Positions 9,117 to 17,618 of a DNA stretch of 64,000 bases are shown here, in pieces; the first letter of the stretch is position 1, and each line of letters opens with the position of its first letter. Location of the stretch: NCBI GenBank assembly GCA_044772875.1, contig CP173058.1, positions 992,001-1,056,000 of the forward strand, in the 5' to 3' direction. Origin of the DNA: Morganella morganii_D (GTDB taxonomy: Bacteria; Pseudomonadota; Gammaproteobacteria; Enterobacterales; Enterobacteriaceae). The position numbers were made by a program, and so were the translations under genes. The notes below the pieces were generated by a model, which was not told the DNA's origin, ran no database searches, and was given only the letters and a program-made list of their open reading frames with translations.

Positions 9117-9386
9117 TCAGCCGATAATAAACGGCAGATTGGTTAACAGTGCGCGCATATAGTCAGTGAGCAGATTAAGCATCCACGGACCGGCAATCAC
9201 GATTACACTGATAACAGACAGAATTTTCGGAATGAATGACAGGGTCATCTCATTCACCTGGGTCGCGGCCTGTAATAAGCTTATCAGCAGACCGGCAGCC
9301 AGGGCGGCCAGCAGCAGCGGGGCTGCCAGCATCAGGGCAATTTTCATGGCTTCGGTGCCCATCGCCATTACGGATTCCGGTGTCAT
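9117..9386 (-). CDS. fliQ: Flagellar export gate protein FliQ
   Basis: Small export-gate membrane protein of 89 residues, the family's usual length, with two transmembrane helices. The first helix (IALMLAAPLLLAALAAGLLI) and the loop with SLLQAATQVNEMTLSFIPK are diagnostic of FliQ/SctS. It lies between fliP (12 bp) and fliR (3 bp) in the operon. Confidence 0.97.
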   Translation of the reverse strand: MTPESVMAMGTEAMKIALMLAAPLLLAALAAGLLISLLQAATQVNEMTLSFIPKILSVISVIVIAGPWMLNLLTDYMRALLTNLPFIIG

Positions 9387-9398
9387 AATCTCTCCTGA

Positions 9399-10139
9399 TT
9401 AAAAAAAGCTTTGTGATAACGAACCGAGCAGTAACTGCCAGCCATCCACCAGCACAAAAAGCATCAGCTTAAAGGGCAGGGAAACTGTGGCGGGCGGCAC
9501 CATCATCATCCCGAGTGCCATCAGTACGCTGGCGACCACGAGATCAATAATCAGGAACGGAATAAACAGGGTAAAGCCGATCTGAAAGGCTGTTTTCAGC
9601 TCACTGGTGATAAAGGCCGGGATCAGAATGCGTATCGGCACATCTTTGGCTTCCTGAATCTCTCCGGTTTTGGCGATACGGGCAAACAGTGCCAGATCGC
9701 TTTCGCGTGTCTGGCCGAGCATAAAGGTACGCAGCGGTGCGGTTCCGCGATCCAGTGCCGTTTCCAGACTGATTTTGTCTTCACTGAACGGACGGTAAGC
9801 CTCTTCGTATACTTTATCGAACACCGGCGACATTACGAAAAAGGTCAGGAACAGTGCCAGTCCCAGCAGAACCTGGTTCGGTGGTGCGGACGGTGTACCG
9901 AGAGCATTTCGTAATAAGCCCAGCACAATAATGATACGGGTAAAACTGGTTGTCATCAGCAGCAGGGCGGGAATAAAGCCCAGCAGTGTCAGAAACAGCA
10001 GGGTCTGAACCGGCAGAGACCAGCTCTGGCCGCCGTCCGGCAGCACATGACTGACGACACCCGGCAGCGAAGCCTGTGCCTGCGGAACCAGCAGAAACAG
10101 AGCGAGTGCGGGAATGGCGCGTTTGAGCAATGACATCAT
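9399..10139 (-). CDS. fliP: Flagellar export gate protein FliP
   Basis: Pentameric core of the type III export gate. It has 246 residues with a cleavable signal peptide (hydrophobic stretch ending VPQAQA), as in other enterobacterial FliP proteins. Conserved blocks are FTRIIIVLGLLRNALGTPSA, PPNQVLLGLALFLTFFVM, TAFQIGFTLFIPFLIIDLVV and the MVPPATVSLPFKLMLFVLVDGW end. The gene begins ATGATG, and either Met could start it. It lies 8 bp from fliO. Confidence 0.97.
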   Translation of the reverse strand: MMSLLKRAIPALALFLLVPQAQASLPGVVSHVLPDGGQSWSLPVQTLLFLTLLGFIPALLLMTTSFTRIIIVLGLLRNALGTPSAPPNQVLLGLALFLTFFVMSPVFDKVYEEAYRPFSEDKISLETALDRGTAPLRTFMLGQTRESDLALFARIAKTGEIQEAKDVPIRILIPAFITSELKTAFQIGFTLFIPFLIIDLVVASVLMALGMMMVPPATVSLPFKLMLFVLVDGWQLLLGSLSQSFF

Positions 10140-10147
10140 GAAAAATC

Positions 10148-10615
10148 TCAGCGTGGTTCGTCAGCCGGTACCGCATCTTTATTTGCGGCACGTTTGGTTT
10201 TCAGCAGCGCCTGAAAGGCGGAAGGGGCATCAGTGACCGCCGCCGGGTCAGCCGGACAGCGGTGCAGCAGATTAACCGACTGCGCGGTCACACCCAATAC
10301 CAGCCATTCCCCCTGAATCTCTGCCACCACCAGCCGCTCCTTGTTACCCAGAGAGCAGGTGCTCCGGATAGTCAGCAGCGGGTTTTTACCGGCCAGTTTA
10401 GCGGTAAAGCCGAATTTGCGGACAAACCAGGTCAGTCCGAGGATCAGCAGAATAATGCCGCTGAGAGCACCGGACACCTGAAGCAGGCTGTCTGTGCTGT
10501 TAATCGCCTGAGAACCAGCGGCGGGCGGCGGCAGGGTAGCAGAAGAAAAAACGGCACTCTCTGCCGTTTTTTCTGCGCCCGGTAAAACGGGGTTTCCGGA
10601 AGCGGTCAGTGTCAT
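10148..10615 (-). CDS. fliO: Flagellar export accessory protein FliO
   Basis: Membrane protein that helps assemble the FliP ring but is not part of the mature gate. It has 155 residues with a variable N-terminal segment, one transmembrane helix around residues 45-68 (SGALSGIILLILGLTWFVRK) and a cytoplasmic domain with the recognisable LVVAEIQGEWLVLGVTAQSVNLL. The N-terminus is poorly conserved, as is normal for FliO. Position between fliN (1 bp gap) and fliP supports the call. Confidence 0.93.
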   Translation of the reverse strand: MTLTASGNPVLPGAEKTAESAVFSSATLPPPAAGSQAINSTDSLLQVSGALSGIILLILGLTWFVRKFGFTAKLAGKNPLLTIRSTCSLGNKERLVVAEIQGEWLVLGVTAQSVNLLHRCPADPAAVTDAPSAFQALLKTKRAANKDAVPADEPR

Positions 10616-10616
10616 A

Positions 10617-11027
10617 TCAGCGGCTCAGGCGGCGCATACGTTCAGACGGGGTGATAATATCGGTGATGCGGATACCGTAATTATCGGAGACCACCACCAC
10701 TTCACCCTGGGCAATCAGATAGCCGTTGATCAGGATGTCCAGTGGCTCACCGGCCAGCCCGTCCAGTGCCACCACAGAGCCCTGGGATAAACTCAGCAGC
10801 TTCTTGATGGTCATTTTTGTCCGTCCCAGTTCAACAGAGAGACGGACAGGGATATCCATAATCAGATTGATATCAGACAGCTGGTTCAGCGGATTCTGGC
10901 TGTCGAGATTATCAAACGCCTGACTGGTCCCGGTTTCTGCTTTTTTTTGTTGTTCCATTGCCTCTGCCCACAGAGACTCGCCATCGTGTTCCGGGTTCAT
11001 ATCAGGAGTGTTGTTCGCCTCACTCAT
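10617..11027 (-). CDS. fliN: Flagellar motor switch protein FliN
   Basis: C-ring protein that binds FliM and FliH and docks the export ATPase complex. It has 136 residues, with a linker-like polar N-terminus and a C-terminal SpoA domain. Recognisable pieces are MDIPVRLSVELGRTKMTIKK, LLSLSQGSVVALDGLAGEPL and VNxxLIAxGEVVVV-like INGYLIAQGEVVVVSDNYGI. The start overlaps the end of fliM by 8 bp, suggesting translational coupling and matched stoichiometry. Confidence 0.97.
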   Translation of the reverse strand: MSEANNTPDMNPEHDGESLWAEAMEQQKKAETGTSQAFDNLDSQNPLNQLSDINLIMDIPVRLSVELGRTKMTIKKLLSLSQGSVVALDGLAGEPLDILINGYLIAQGEVVVVSDNYGIRITDIITPSERMRRLSR

Positions 11028-12033
11028 TGGTTTTTTCCTCGTCCAGAGTGTTTAATACAGGGTTAATCAAATGTTCCACACGCAACGCATACTGGCCATC
11101 CCGGGTGCCGTACTGACTGGTCAGTACAGGTACGCCGTCTGCGCTGACGATCAGGCGATCCGGTTTTTCCACCGGGATCACATCCCCTTTTTGCAGTTGC
11201 AGTAATTTAGATATCCGCATCGGGATTTCAGCAAAATTCGCCACCAGTTCCAGCTCGGAATGTTTCACCTGAGTCACCAGGCTGGATACCCAGGCTTCAT
11301 TTTCCTGATGGCCGTGTTCCATCGGCGGGTTAATCAGCCGCTCGCGGATAGGTTCAATCATTGCGATCGGAATACAGATGCTCAGCTCGCCCACGGTATT
11401 GCCGATTTCCACCAGGAAGGAGGTGGTGACCACGATATCGTTGGGAGAGGTGGTGATATTGGTGAATTTCACCTGCATTTCAGAGCGCACATATTCCACA
11501 TCCACTTCGGCAATCGGTTTCCAGGCATCGCGGTACGCGTTCAGTGCCAGTTTCAGCATGCGGTGGATAATGCGCTGTTCGGTATTGGTAAATTCTTTAC
11601 CTTCCGAACGGACCGGAAAACGACCGTCTCCGCCGAACAGGTTGTCCACGGCGATATAGACCAGTGCCGGTTCAAAGGTGAACAGTGCGGTTCCGCGCAG
11701 GGGCGGCATATGCACGAGGTTCAGGTTGGTCGGCACCGGCAGGTTACGCGCAAATTCATGATAAGGTTCAATTTTGATACCACCGACAGTGATATCAGGA
11801 CTGCGGCGCAGCATATTGAACAATCCCATGCGGAACTGACGGGCAAAACGCTCGTTAATAATTTCCAGGGACTGCATACGCTCGCGGATGACACGGCGCT
11901 GGGTATTCGGGTCATAAGGGCGGACTTTGTCCTTATTTTTATTCTGTGCCGTGTCGGCAGGCTGCGGCTCTGACGGGGAGTCACCATTGAGCAGCGCGTC
12001 AATCTCTGCCTGAGATAAAATATTATCGCTCAT
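11020..12033 (-). CDS. fliM: Flagellar motor switch protein FliM
   Basis: C-ring switch protein that receives CheY-P and changes rotation direction. It has 337 residues (E. coli 334). The N-terminal CheY-binding peptide is intact (ILSQAEIDALLNG). A middle CheC-like domain follows (YHEFARNLPVPTNLNLVHM, LRGTALFTFEPALVYIAVDN), and the C-terminal SpoA domain pairs with FliN. It is followed directly by fliN with an 8-bp overlap and preceded by fliL by 5 bp. Confidence 0.97.
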   Translation of the reverse strand: MSDNILSQAEIDALLNGDSPSEPQPADTAQNKNKDKVRPYDPNTQRRVIRERMQSLEIINERFARQFRMGLFNMLRRSPDITVGGIKIEPYHEFARNLPVPTNLNLVHMPPLRGTALFTFEPALVYIAVDNLFGGDGRFPVRSEGKEFTNTEQRIIHRMLKLALNAYRDAWKPIAEVDVEYVRSEMQVKFTNITTSPNDIVVTTSFLVEIGNTVGELSICIPIAMIEPIRERLINPPMEHGHQENEAWVSSLVTQVKHSELELVANFAEIPMRISKLLQLQKGDVIPVEKPDRLIVSADGVPVLTSQYGTRDGQYALRVEHLINPVLNTLDEEKTNE

Positions 12034-12038
12034 CAGTT

Positions 12039-12524
12039 TTACCGGAGAATAAAGGTGGTGAATAACACATCCGAAATTTCCTGATCCGGCTGTCCCTGTA
12101 CCACGGTCGGGGATAATGTGGTTTTAACTGCCTTCATCAGCTGAAGTTTGCCGTCATGAGTGCCGAGGGTCTGCGGTGACTGCTGAGAGAGCAGCAGTAA
12201 CAGGCGGCTGCGGACTTCCGGCAGATATTCATGGAGCTGTTTGCGGGAACGCTCGTTGGCCAGACGCAGTGTCATATCAATATACAGCACACGATCACGG
12301 CCATTGTTCATACCGGGAAGATTCACGGTAAACGGTTCAATGCCCATAAAGATAGGCTCAGGCATGTTGGCCCGTTTTTCGTCTGCGGTACCGGCAGTGG
12401 TGCTGTCCTGCTGAGAAGACCACCAGCTGTAACCTCCGAAACCTGCTCCTGCGAGGGCAATCAGGGCGAAGATAACCAGTAACCCGGTATTGGAACCTTT
12501 TGAGGCATTACGTGAAGACGACAT
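12039..12524 (-). CDS. fliL: Flagellar stator-associated protein FliL
   Basis: Inner-membrane protein that surrounds the MotAB stator and supports torque under load. ATG 12524 is chosen because AGGAA lies 10 nt upstream, giving 161 residues; the longer frame from 12554 has no ribosome binding site. A single transmembrane helix (LLVIFALIALAGAGFGGYSW) follows a short serine-rich cytoplasmic tail, and the periplasmic stomatin-like domain follows with FTVNLPG and VLYIDMTLRL. It is the first gene of the fliLMNOPQR operon, which starts after a strong terminator. Confidence 0.95.
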   Translation of the reverse strand: MSSSRNASKGSNTGLLVIFALIALAGAGFGGYSWWSSQQDSTTAGTADEKRANMPEPIFMGIEPFTVNLPGMNNGRDRVLYIDMTLRLANERSRKQLHEYLPEVRSRLLLLLSQQSPQTLGTHDGKLQLMKAVKTTLSPTVVQGQPDQEISDVLFTTFILR

Positions 12525-12636
12525 GTTAACTGAATTCCTATTTCTTGATAGCAAAACCCGTCAGGGGTTTCATACTCTGTAAGCCCATCCATTATGGCGT
12601 GCTTCTGAAGGACTAAAGGGGGGAAAAACGAAACAA

Positions 12637-12677
12637 AAAGGCGGTAACTCGGGGCTTTAGTCCCCCGTACCGCCTTT
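12637..12677 (-). terminator. Intrinsic terminator between fliK and fliL operons
   Basis: A perfect 10-bp outer stem (12637-12646 AAAGGCGGTA with 12668-12677 TACCGCCTTT) encloses an inner CGGGG/CCCCG stem. On the leftward strand it ends in CTTTTTGTTT. It closes fliFGHIJK and makes fliL the start of a separate transcript; the fliL promoter should lie in 12525-12636. Confidence 0.88.
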
Positions 12678-12688
12678 ATACACCGGGA

Positions 12689-14041
12689 TCAGGCGAAGGT
12701 ATCGATCCCGCCGCGGGCGCGGGCATCATGAAGTGCCGCCGGGCGGACAAGGGTATCCGTGCTGATATTCACACCGCTGATACCTCCGGCGGATGCAATA
12801 CCATCAGCACTGCCGCTGCTGTGACGACCATCACCGGAGCCTTGCTGATTACCGTGATATTCCTGTCCGACGGAGCTTTGCGCCAGGTGGATCCCGCTCT
12901 CCTGAAGGGCGTTACGCAGTACCGGCATCATGGATTCCATAGCCGCACGGACGTGGCTGTGCGGGGAAACGAAATGCATCACCGCCTGATTATCCTCAAT
13001 TTTAAGATGGATATTCAGTGATCCCAGCTCTTCCGGATGCAGACGCAGCTGTGCCTGCTGCAATCCCTGACGGGAGAAATAGATCATATTCTGACTGACC
13101 TGCTGCTGCCACAGCTCACTTCCCAACTGAGCGGTCAGCTGCACGGATGGCTGCGCCACCGGGGCATTGGTCTGAGCAGCGGTACTTTGTGCCGCAGCAG
13201 GCATCAGTACCGGGCTCTGCGCAGTGGTATGGCTGCCCGGTGCTGTTACTGTCTGAAAGGCACTGCTTTCCGTTTTGATACTGAATGCGCTTTTGCTGTT
13301 ATCCGCGCTGTTGCCGGTACCGGCGGCGGAAGCCAGAGATAACGGCACGGAAGTATCCGCGGATTTCTTATTCAGCGGCAGAAAATCATCCGGCAGGGTT
13401 TTCTGATCCGGTTTTTGTGCATCGGTCAGTGAAAAACGGGGCTGATCAACACGCGGCTTTGATTTGTTATCAACAAACAGGGTGCGGGAATCATTATTTT
13501 CATCAGTGAGCAGCGGTTTATCACTGGTTTCAGCCAGAGCATCTTCCGGCTGTTCTGCGGTTTTGGTACTGTTTTTTCCGCTGTCATCAATTTGTGTTTT
13601 ATCCGCCGCGCGGCTTTCCTGACCGGCCAGCCGCTCTTTCAGTGCCGTAAGCAGCGCATTGCCGGTTTCACCTTCCGCCTGCGGCAGTGCGGAAGTATCG
13701 TCCGCGGTGGTCAGCAGTTTTGCATCCAGCTCAGGTGCGGCAGCATCTCCCGCAAGACGGCGGGAGAAATTCAGCTGTGCCATGGTGTCTGCTCCGGTCT
13801 GTTTTTTCTGTGCGGAAACAGGTTTGCTGTCTGCGGCCTGTTTATGAGCGGTAGTGTCATTGCGGCTCTGTTCCGCCGCATTTACTGCCTGTGCCGGTTT
13901 TTCCGGGCGCGGCTGCTGTGCATCCATCACTGCCTGAAACGGCAGAATGGTTGCCTGTGCATCTTCCGCACGCGGTGACTCCTGTTTATTCAATGCGTTG
14001 TCAGCAGAACTGACCACTTTTGTACCGGCGTTGACATCCAT
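12689..14041 (-). CDS. fliK: Flagellar hook-length control protein FliK
   Basis: Secreted molecular ruler that measures the hook and switches export specificity through FlhB. The start is placed at ATG 14041 (M-D-V-N-A-G), overlapping the fliJ stop as TAATG with GGAG 9 nt upstream; an ATG at 14056 would add five residues. The result is about 450 residues. The N-terminal two thirds is low-complexity, rich in Ala, Gln, Asp and Pro, as usual. The C-terminal switch domain is conserved: QQAQLRLHPEELGSLNIHLK, VSPHSHVRAAMESMMPVLRN and ALQESGIHLAQSSV. A terminator follows. Confidence 0.94.
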   Translation of the reverse strand: MDVNAGTKVVSSADNALNKQESPRAEDAQATILPFQAVMDAQQPRPEKPAQAVNAAEQSRNDTTAHKQAADSKPVSAQKKQTGADTMAQLNFSRRLAGDAAAPELDAKLLTTADDTSALPQAEGETGNALLTALKERLAGQESRAADKTQIDDSGKNSTKTAEQPEDALAETSDKPLLTDENNDSRTLFVDNKSKPRVDQPRFSLTDAQKPDQKTLPDDFLPLNKKSADTSVPLSLASAAGTGNSADNSKSAFSIKTESSAFQTVTAPGSHTTAQSPVLMPAAAQSTAAQTNAPVAQPSVQLTAQLGSELWQQQVSQNMIYFSRQGLQQAQLRLHPEELGSLNIHLKIEDNQAVMHFVSPHSHVRAAMESMMPVLRNALQESGIHLAQSSVGQEYHGNQQGSGDGRHSSGSADGIASAGGISGVNISTDTLVRPAALHDARARGGIDTFA

Positions 14042-14484
14042 TAACGGGTTCTCCATAAAGTCGCACGCTGGGCAAACTCATCCATCTGCTTTTGCTCCAG
14101 CCGGTTTTGTCGTTGGTTTTTTGCATGATCCGCACGGCGGATCAGGGTGTCGAAGGCATTGACGCGCTGCTGTTTTTCCTGCCAGTGGCGGTTGGCATCA
14201 CTGACGCGCTGCTCCCACAGTGTCAGCTGGTTCTGCTGCTGTTCAATAGTCAGCTCGAGCGTGACCAGAAACTGCTGATAATTCTGCCATTTATCGGCAG
14301 CCATCCCGGTATACAGTGTCTGGTTCAGTTTCTTCCGGTAATCCGACTGATAATTTTCCAGCATAGTCAGCTGCTGACTCATCTGCGTGTGTGTCTGACG
14401 AACCTGAGCCAGTACTTTAGCGGCCTCTTCGGCGGCTTCTTCGGCCAGATTTAACAGTGTGGTGAGTGCATGCGTATTTGACAT
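14041..14484 (-). CDS. fliJ: Flagellar export chaperone/ATPase stalk protein FliJ
   Basis: Small coiled-coil protein that sits in the central hole of the FliI hexamer and couples it to FlhA. It has 147 residues (E. coli 147), almost wholly predicted helix with heptad-like polar sequence. Recognisable parts are ALTTLLNLAEEAAEEAAKVL, the YQSDYRKKL segment and the KNQRQNRLEQKQMDEFAQRA end. It lies 11 bp after fliI and overlaps fliK by one base. Confidence 0.94.
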   Translation of the reverse strand: MSNTHALTTLLNLAEEAAEEAAKVLAQVRQTHTQMSQQLTMLENYQSDYRKKLNQTLYTGMAADKWQNYQQFLVTLELTIEQQQNQLTLWEQRVSDANRHWQEKQQRVNAFDTLIRRADHAKNQRQNRLEQKQMDEFAQRATLWRTR

Positions 14485-14495
14485 TGATGACCTCG

Positions 14496-15905
14496 TTATG
14501 CGTCCGGTATCACCTGACTGAGTTGCTCACAGGCTGCCGGGTAGTCACAGCGTTCATCGATATCCTGTTGCAGAAACTTCGCCATATACGGAAACAGCTG
14601 AATGGCCTCATCCAGCATCGGGTCACTGCCTGCTGCGTAGGCACCGACATTAATCAGGTCGCGGTTACGCTGGTAAGCGGAAGTCAGCTGTTTAAAGCGC
14701 TGAATTTTCCGGTAATGACTTTTTTCAATCAGCTCGGTCATGGCACGGCTGATGGAGGCTTCAATATCGATAGCAGGGTAGTGTCCGGATTCAGCCAGAG
14801 AACGTGAAAGCACGATATGTCCGTCAAGAATTGCCCGCGCGGAGTCAGCGATCGGATCCTGCTGGTCATCCCCTTCGGTCAGAACAGTATAAAACGCGGT
14901 GACAGAACCGCCGTTCTTGCCGTTACCGGCCCGTTCGACCAGCGCCGGTAATTTTGCGAACACAGACGGAGGATAGCCTTTTGTGGCAGGCGGTTCTCCG
15001 ATGGCGAGCGCAATTTCACGCTGTGCCATACTGTAGCGGGTCAGTGAATCCATAATTAACAGCACGTTGCGACCCAGGTCACGGTAATATTCCGCGATCC
15101 GCGTGGCATAGGAGGCACCCTGCATCCGCAGCAGCGGGGAAACGTCTGCCGGCGCGGCCACCACCACTGCGCGCTTTAGCCCTTCCGCACCGAGGATATT
15201 CTCAATAAAATCTTTTACTTCGCGGCCACGCTCACCAATCAGCCCGACGACAATAATGTCCGCCTGCGTGAAACGCGCCATCATACCGAGCAGCACACTT
15301 TTCCCGACACCGGAACCGGCAAACAGTCCCATACGCTGACCGCGTCCGATCGTCAGCAGGGCGTTGATGGCTCGGACACCGACATCCAGCACATCTTTAA
15401 TCGGCGACCGTTCCAGCGGGTTGATCGGCGGCGTGATAAGCGGAGCACGGGTTTTCGCCTCCAGCGGCCCTTTGCCGTCCAGCGGGTTGCCGGACGCATC
15501 AAGGATACGGCCGAGCAGCTCATCACCCAGCGGCAGCAGACGACTGGTCTGCCCGCCGGCTCCGGTGGATTGCGCATACACGCGGGCTCCCGGCGCGATA
15601 CCTTCCAGCTCCGCCAGCGGCATCAGCAGCATACGCGGTCCGTTAAAACCGACCACTTCGCAGATGACTTCTTCTGTGTTCCCGTTGATCACGCGCTCGA
15701 TAAAACAGGTGGCACCGAGCGGCATTTTGATGCCTTCGGCCTCCATCACCAGTCCGGTGATTTTTGTCAGACGCCCGTAATGGCGGGTCATCGCCACGCC
15801 GGTGATTTTTGTCAGACGCCCGTAATGGCGGGTCATCGCCACGCCGGATATCCGGGATTCAAATCCTTCCAGCGCGCCTATCCAGCGGCCAATCCGGGCT
15901 GTCAT
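14496..15905 (-). CDS. fliI: Flagellum-specific ATPase FliI (with 15-residue internal duplication)
   Basis: ATPase that releases export substrates from chaperones and feeds the flagellar type III gate. ATG 15905 overlaps the fliH stop (ATGA), giving 469 residues; an upstream start at 15935 lies inside fliH and lacks support. The Walker A segment GLFAGSGVGKSVLLGMMARF, the Walker B LLIMDSLTRYSMAQREIALA and the ADVSPLLRMQG region are intact. Residues 21-35 and 36-50 are identical (GVAMTRHYGRLTKIT twice), from a 45-bp exact tandem repeat. Removing one copy gives 454 residues, close to E. coli's 457, so this is an added unit in the N-terminal beta-barrel region. The frame is kept, but function could be altered. 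Confidence 0.95.
   Translation of the reverse strand: MTARIGRWIGALEGFESRISGVAMTRHYGRLTKITGVAMTRHYGRLTKITGLVMEAEGIKMPLGATCFIERVINGNTEEVICEVVGFNGPRMLLMPLAELEGIAPGARVYAQSTGAGGQTSRLLPLGDELLGRILDASGNPLDGKGPLEAKTRAPLITPPINPLERSPIKDVLDVGVRAINALLTIGRGQRMGLFAGSGVGKSVLLGMMARFTQADIIVVGLIGERGREVKDFIENILGAEGLKRAVVVAAPADVSPLLRMQGASYATRIAEYYRDLGRNVLLIMDSLTRYSMAQREIALAIGEPPATKGYPPSVFAKLPALVERAGNGKNGGSVTAFYTVLTEGDDQQDPIADSARAILDGHIVLSRSLAESGHYPAIDIEASISRAMTELIEKSHYRKIQRFKQLTSAYQRNRDLINVGAYAAGSDPMLDEAIQLFPYMAKFLQQDIDERCDYPAACEQLSQVIPDA
15754..15843. repeat. Exact 45-bp tandem duplication within fliI
   Basis: The unit at 15754-15798 is repeated exactly at 15799-15843, and the next four bases (CCGG) also continue the period. 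45 is a multiple of three, so the frame continues and 15 residues are added to FliI. Absence of any difference between copies suggests a very recent event, or an assembly artefact. Confidence 0.95.
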
Positions 15906-16633
15906 AATAAAGTCTCCGGCGCGTATAACCGGCACAGCTCCTGCCAGCGGGTGGCGACACTCATATCGATCTCGCCGTCATCGGCCACCACACGGCATCC
16001 GCCCGCATGCAATTGAGGATCCGGCACCAGACGCCAGCCGTTCAGGCTGAGCTGGGTACCGATATGCTGCTCCAGCATCTCAATATGTGCGGGGTTGACC
16101 CGCAGCTCCGGCTGACCGGCAAACAGCGGTTTTTGCTGAAGCAGGCGGCTGATCTCTTCCAGCAGCGCCGTACCGTCACATACCGCAGGCTGACCGAGTA
16201 CCTGACGGGCGGCGGTCAGGGCAATCTGCAACAGTTTGGTGGTTACCACGCTGTCAAAGCTGTCGAGTGAATAACTGAATTCGGATAACAGTTTCTGCCA
16301 GGCTTCCGTGACCGGCTGCTGTTCTGCCAGAACCTGCTGTCTCCCCTGTTCAGCACCATCCTGCAAACCCTGTGCAAATCCGGCGTCATAACCGGCTTTT
16401 TGTCCCTGTTCATGGCCTGACTGAAAACCGCTGCGCTGCGCCTCTTCTTTCAGGTTATCCAGCAGATTGATCTGCTCGAGTACCTCTTTCGGTTCCAGGC
16501 AGGGAACTTTGGTTTTTTCCGGCTCCGGCTCATCAGACAGGGCAGGGAGCACAGAGGAATTGAGATCCCACTGATTCAGCTCCCGCGGCTGCCAGCGTTT
16601 CCACGGCAGGCCGGTGTTTTCCTTATCAGACAT
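15902..16633 (-). CDS. fliH: Flagellar export stator protein FliH
   Basis: Dimeric regulator that binds FliI and anchors it to FliN at the C-ring. ATG 16633 (MSDKENTGLPWKRW) is preferred because it gives the same MSDxxxLPWKxW start as E. coli and an 8-bp overlap with fliG; the upstream in-frame starts lie deeper in fliG. The protein has 243 residues. The GxxxG repeat block typical of FliH is visible (GFQSGHEQGQKAGYDAGFAQ, then GLQDGAEQG). The C-terminal domain has LRVNPAHIEMLE, GWRLVPDPQLHAGGCRV and SVATRWQELCRLYAP. Confidence 0.95.
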   Translation of the reverse strand: MSDKENTGLPWKRWQPRELNQWDLNSSVLPALSDEPEPEKTKVPCLEPKEVLEQINLLDNLKEEAQRSGFQSGHEQGQKAGYDAGFAQGLQDGAEQGRQQVLAEQQPVTEAWQKLLSEFSYSLDSFDSVVTTKLLQIALTAARQVLGQPAVCDGTALLEEISRLLQQKPLFAGQPELRVNPAHIEMLEQHIGTQLSLNGWRLVPDPQLHAGGCRVVADDGEIDMSVATRWQELCRLYAPETLL

Positions 16634-17618
16634 AGACATCGTCACCACCACCAATCACAATTTCGCCGGTTTCCATCAGACGGCGGACAATCAGCAGAAT
16701 CGATTTCTGTTCATTCTCAACCTGTGACATGCGCACCGGCGAACGGGATTCCAGATCATCACGGACAATCTCAGCTGCACGGGTCGACATATTGCGCAGG
16801 AAGTGTTCGCGCAGCTCTTCGTTACAGCCTTTCAGTGCAATAACCAGCGAGTCGTTGGAAACATCCTGGAGGATGCGCTGGATACTGCGGTTGTCCACTT
16901 CGATAAGGTTCTCGAACAGGAACATTTCGTCGATAATACGCTGTGCCAGTTCGCCGTCGTAATCGCGCATTGCATCGATAACACCTTCTTCCTGCTGACT
17001 TTTCATCAGGTTGATGATTTCGGCTGCGGTTCTTACGCCACCCATTTTGCTGCGCTTGAGGTTCTGGCCGTCCAGCAGGTTGTTGAGGACTTCGGTCAGT
17101 TCCGCCAGTGCCGCCGGCTGCACACCGCCGAAGGTGGCGATACGCAGCATGATATCGTTGCGCTGGCGTTCGTCGAACAGCTCCAGTACATCGGCGGCCA
17201 GGTTGCGTTTTAAATGCACCAGGATGGTGGCGATAATCTGCGGATGCTCGTCGCGGATAATATCGGCCACAGTCTGCGGCTCCATATAGTTGAGGCTTTC
17301 GATCCCGGAGGCACTTTCGTGTTTCTCAAAGATATCTTCCAGCAGGCTGGCGGCACGGTCTTCACCCAGCGCTTTGACCAGCACGGAACGCAGATAATCA
17401 TTGGTATTAATGTTCAGCGCCGCGTACTGAATCGCTGCTTCCTCAAACTCAGTCAGGACTTCCGCCAGTTCGGAGTTGGAGACCTGGCGCATGTTGGACA
17501 CCGCCATACTCAGTTGCTGGACTTCTTTATTATTAAGGTGTTTAAAGACCTCGGCGGCCTGATCTTCACCGAGCGTCATCAGCATGACGGCGCTCTTTTC
17601 TGTTCCGCTTAAATTCAT
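16626..17618 (-). CDS. fliG: Flagellar motor switch protein FliG
   Basis: Rotor protein that contacts the MotA stator and generates torque, linking the FliF ring to FliM. ATG 17618 overlaps the fliF stop as ATGA and gives 330 residues (E. coli 331). Conserved segments are LSGTEKSAVMLMTLGEDQAA at the FliF-binding N-terminus, the EHPQIIATILVHL helix in the middle, and the torque helix region ENLIEVDNRSIQRILQDVSN near the C-terminus. The extended frame to 17636 lies inside fliF and is not used. Confidence 0.97.
   Translation of the reverse strand: MNLSGTEKSAVMLMTLGEDQAAEVFKHLNNKEVQQLSMAVSNMRQVSNSELAEVLTEFEEAAIQYAALNINTNDYLRSVLVKALGEDRAASLLEDIFEKHESASGIESLNYMEPQTVADIIRDEHPQIIATILVHLKRNLAADVLELFDERQRNDIMLRIATFGGVQPAALAELTEVLNNLLDGQNLKRSKMGGVRTAAEIINLMKSQQEEGVIDAMRDYDGELAQRIIDEMFLFENLIEVDNRSIQRILQDVSNDSLVIALKGCNEELREHFLRNMSTRAAEIVRDDLESRSPVRMSQVENEQKSILLIVRRLMETGEIVIGGGDDVYV

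Noticed and set aside
15906..15935. Upstream start for fliI adding ten residues
   Set aside because: It lies inside fliH and is not preceded by a ribosome binding site, while ATG 15905 forms the ATGA overlap usual for this operon.
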